Positions 62,098 through 64,000 of a DNA stretch of 64,000 nt are shown here, in pieces. The DNA lies in contig NZ_FOOK01000004.1 of the NCBI RefSeq assembly GCF_900113175.1, forward strand, positions 108,375-172,374, read 5' to 3'. Position numbers and translations under genes: made by a program. A model generated the notes under the pieces. The model saw only the letters and a program-made list of their open reading frames with translations, ran no database searches and had not been told where the DNA came from. Numbering within the stretch: the first letter of the stretch is position 1; every line of letters begins with the position of its first letter. The stretch comes from Planifilum fulgidum. Lineage in GTDB: Bacteria; Bacillota; Bacilli; Thermoactinomycetales; DSM-44946.

Positions 62098-62790
62098 ATG
62101 GTGTGGGATTGGGATTACACCTTGCGGGAAGTGCTCCCGAAGCTGCTCGGCGTCCTACACGTGACGATCGGAGCGACGGTGGCGGGGTTTCTTTTGGCCC
62201 TGGTGCTGGGACTGATTTTCGCCTTGGTGCGCCGCTCCAAAAACCGGATCCTCGCGGGCCTTGCCGGCGGCGCCGTGGAGTTTATTCGGCTCACGCCCCT
62301 TCTGGTGCAGCTGTATTTCATCTACTTCGTGATGCCGGAAATCGGCCTCACCCTGAGCGCCTTTGCGGCGGGGGCGTTGGGGCTGGGAATCCACTACGCC
62401 GCCTATGTTTCGGAAGTGTACCGGGCCGGGATCGAATCGGTGAGCAAGGGGCAGTGGGAAGCGGCGACGGCCCTCAATTTCTCCAAGAGGCAGATGTGGC
62501 AGAGCATCATTCTTCCTCAGGCGATCCGCCCCATCGTTCCCGTCCTGGGCAACTACCTGATTGTCATGTTCAAGGAGACGCCCTACCTTTCCGCCATCGG
62601 CCTGATGGAGATGGTGGGCGCCGCCAAGGAGATCGGCGCCGAAACCTTCCGGTACATGGAACCGATGACGCTGGTGGGAATCTTCTTCCTGATTCTCAGT
62701 TATGCGGCCTCCCTGCTCGTGAAACGGGCGGAGCGGAAGATGGATCTGAACCGGTTGGGAGAGCGGACGAAGTCCGCCCCGGAAGGATGA
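62098..62790 (+). CDS. ehuD: Ectoine-type ABC transporter permease EhuD
   Basis: A 230-residue permease paralogous to EhuC, with EFIRLTPLLVQLYFIYF and the EAA loop (WEAATALNFSKRQMWQSIILPQ). It starts 1 base after ehuC and would form the heterodimeric channel with it. Confidence 0.9.
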   Translation: MVWDWDYTLREVLPKLLGVLHVTIGATVAGFLLALVLGLIFALVRRSKNRILAGLAGGAVEFIRLTPLLVQLYFIYFVMPEIGLTLSAFAAGALGLGIHYAAYVSEVYRAGIESVSKGQWEAATALNFSKRQMWQSIILPQAIRPIVPVLGNYLIVMFKETPYLSAIGLMEMVGAAKEIGAETFRYMEPMTLVGIFFLILSYAASLLVKRAERKMDLNRLGERTKSAPEG

Positions 62791-62840
62791 GCGGAGGGAG
62801 TGATGAGAGCGTGAAGGAAAGCGTTCGGGCGGAGGGCGGA

Positions 62841-63644
62841 ATGCCGCCTTCCCGAAAGGCGGAACCGATCGTCAAGTACCGGGGGATCAACAAGTACTTC
62901 GGCGACCACCACGTGCTCAAGGACATCGATTTTGACCTGTATCCCGGGGAGCGGGTGGCGATCATCGGCCCCAGCGGCTCCGGAAAAACCACCATGGCCC
63001 GGGTGCTGATGACCCTGGAGCGGCCGGATTCGGGCACCATCGAAGTGGGCGGACGCCATCTCTGGCACAAGGAGGTGGACGGCAAACTCGTCCCCGCCGA
63101 TGAGAAGCACCTGCACGAGGTGCGGGGAGACATCGGGATGGTGTTTCAGCATTTCAACCTGTTTCCCCACATGACCATCCTGCGCAACTGCACCGAAGCC
63201 CCGATCAAGGTGCTGGGACTTTCCCGGGAAGAGGCGGAGGCGCGGGCGAAGCGCATGCTGGAGAAGGTGGGAATGCTGGACAAGATCGATCAGTATCCGG
63301 CCAGTCTGTCGGGAGGGCAGCAGCAGCGGGTGGCCATCGCCCGGGCGCTGGTGATGCGGCCCAAGGTGATGCTGTTTGACGAGCCCACCTCCGCCCTGGA
63401 CCCGGAGACCGTGGGGGAGGTGCTCGAGGTGATCAAGGAGATCGCCCGGGAAGGCGAGATGGCGATGATGCTGATCACCCACGAGATGAGCTTCGCCCGG
63501 GAGGTGGCGGACCGGGTCGTCTTCTTCGACGAGGGGCGGATCGTGGAACAGGGACCGCCGTCGAAGATCTTCGGCAACCCGGAAAGCGACCGCCTGCGGG
63601 ATTTTTTGAAACGGTTCAACATGATGCTGAACGGAGGCGATTAG
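62841..63644 (+). CDS. ehuA: Ectoine-type ABC transporter ATP-binding protein EhuA
   Basis: A 267-residue ATPase. Walker A GPSGSGKTT, the signature LSGGQQQR, Walker B VMLFDEPTSALD and the H-loop ITHEMSF are intact. ATG 62841 is chosen because GGAGGG is 5 nt upstream and the conserved domain begins soon after. ATG 62787 (ATGA overlap with ehuD) and GTG 62811 are in-frame alternatives that would add a low-complexity N-terminus. Confidence 0.93.
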   Translation: MPPSRKAEPIVKYRGINKYFGDHHVLKDIDFDLYPGERVAIIGPSGSGKTTMARVLMTLERPDSGTIEVGGRHLWHKEVDGKLVPADEKHLHEVRGDIGMVFQHFNLFPHMTILRNCTEAPIKVLGLSREEAEARAKRMLEKVGMLDKIDQYPASLSGGQQQRVAIARALVMRPKVMLFDEPTSALDPETVGEVLEVIKEIAREGEMAMMLITHEMSFAREVADRVVFFDEGRIVEQGPPSKIFGNPESDRLRDFLKRFNMMLNGGD

Positions 63645-63650
63645 AAAAAA

Positions 63651-63670
63651 GGGAGGGCGATGGCCCTCCC
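63651..63670 (+). terminator. ehu terminator hairpin cut off from its T tract
   Basis: GGGAGGGC pairs with GCCCTCCC around GATG, preceded by an A run. No T tract follows, because the insertion sequence starts within three bases. Confidence 0.7.
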
Positions 63671-63673
63671 CGA

Positions 63674-64000
63674 GGCTGTTGACAAAGAAGGGTCAACAGC
63701 CTTTTTTGTTGAATTCGGAATAAAACAATTCCGAAGGAAGGTTTTTATATGTTCAGGACGAACCCATCCAGGGAATTTCAACCCGAAACAGTCAACATAG
63801 AAGACCTTGTTCCCCAAGATCACTTGCTTAGAAAAATCAATGAAACCATCGACTTTTCGTTTATCGCGGAAAAATGCCGCCCCTTGTATTGTCAAGATAA
63901 TGGGCGTCCTTGCATCGATCCGGTCATGCTGTTCAAAATGCTTTTGATCGGTTATTTGTACGGAATTCGTTCGGAAAGACGCCTCATTGAGGAAATCCGG
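63674..64000 (+). mobile_element. IS1182-type insertion sequence, left part
   Basis: The left end GGCTGTTGACAA begins at 63674. GGCTGTTGAC (63674-63683) also pairs with GTCAACAGCC (63692-63701), followed by TTTTTT, which would stop outside transcription entering the element. A second hairpin (TTCGGAAT/ATTCCGAA) precedes the transposase. The sequence is visibly more AT-rich than the host genes. The right end lies beyond the window. Confidence 0.85.
63749..64000 (+). CDS. IS1182 family transposase, N-terminal 84 residues (runs off window)
   Basis: The open frame begins at ATG 63749 with GGAAGG upstream and has no stop before the window end. The segment VPQDHLLRKINETIDFSFI followed by RPCIDPVMLFKMLLIGYLYG and IRSERRLIEEI is the conserved N-terminal (DUF772) region of IS1182-type transposases. 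The catalytic DDE part lies outside the window, so intactness cannot be judged. Confidence 0.9.
   Translation, partial: MFRTNPSREFQPETVNIEDLVPQDHLLRKINETIDFSFIAEKCRPLYCQDNGRPCIDPVMLFKMLLIGYLYGIRSERRLIEEIR

Overview
The window looks like a chromosomal segment of a spore-forming, GC-rich member of the Bacilli. The gene order from an S1-like protein through der, gpsA, yphE/yphF, spoIVA, hup, folE, mtrB, hepS, menG, hepT, ndk, aroC, aroB, trpEDCFBA, hisC, tyrA, aroA, ypiB, ypiF, qcrABC, ypjA, ypjB, ypjD, dapB, mgsA, bshB1, bshA, cca, birA, panBCD and aspB follows the Bacillus subtilis ypfD-to-aspB region. High GC, frequent GTG/TTG starts and futalosine-type menaquinone genes inside this backbone suggest a thermophilic Thermoactinomycetaceae-like bacterium. 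That family assignment is an inference; no 16S gene is present.

Region by region. 1-8.7 kb: translation, GTPase, phospholipid and sporulation genes, including a YIEGIA membrane module and two small DUF3189-like proteins. 8.8-12.2 kb: spoIVA, HU, GTP cyclohydrolase I, a tRNA-Pro(GGG) and the TRAP gene mtrB. 12.2-18.5 kb: heptaprenyl diphosphate synthase subunits flanking menG, an MqnP-like prenyltransferase, a UbiX-like flavin prenyltransferase and MqnA, followed by ndk. 18.7-30.8 kb: aromatic amino-acid supra-operon with an internal promoter and a TRAP attenuator (11 NAG triplets, overlapping antiterminator, terminator) upstream of trpE. TRAP itself is encoded about 9 kb upstream in the same window.

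30.8-34.1 kb is the most unusual part. A perfect-consensus promoter is followed by a short leader ending in an intrinsic terminator, then a four-helix membrane protein, then about 1.07 kb with no credible protein but dense perfect inverted repeats and a strong terminator. I read this as a candidate large structured RNA. 34.1-49.3 kb: menaquinol:cytochrome c reductase, sporulation gene ypjB, lysine (dapB), bacillithiol (bshB1/bshA), CCA-adding enzyme, birA and pantothenate genes.

49.3-64 kb is more accessory. It holds a 115-bp foldback element inserted in the panD terminator, a TPR protein, an NHEJ set (Ku, separate LigD ligase and polymerase proteins), an MTA/SAH deaminase, an operon for a compact FtsH-like protease with a small membrane partner, aspB, an ectoine-type ABC transporter (ehuBCDA), and the start of an IS1182-type insertion sequence. 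The ends of that IS match the foldback element.

Functionally, chorismate made by the aroB/aroC/aroA products feeds both tryptophan (TRAP-controlled) and menaquinone through MqnA. HepS/HepT supply the prenyl tail, and menaquinol is the donor to QcrABC.
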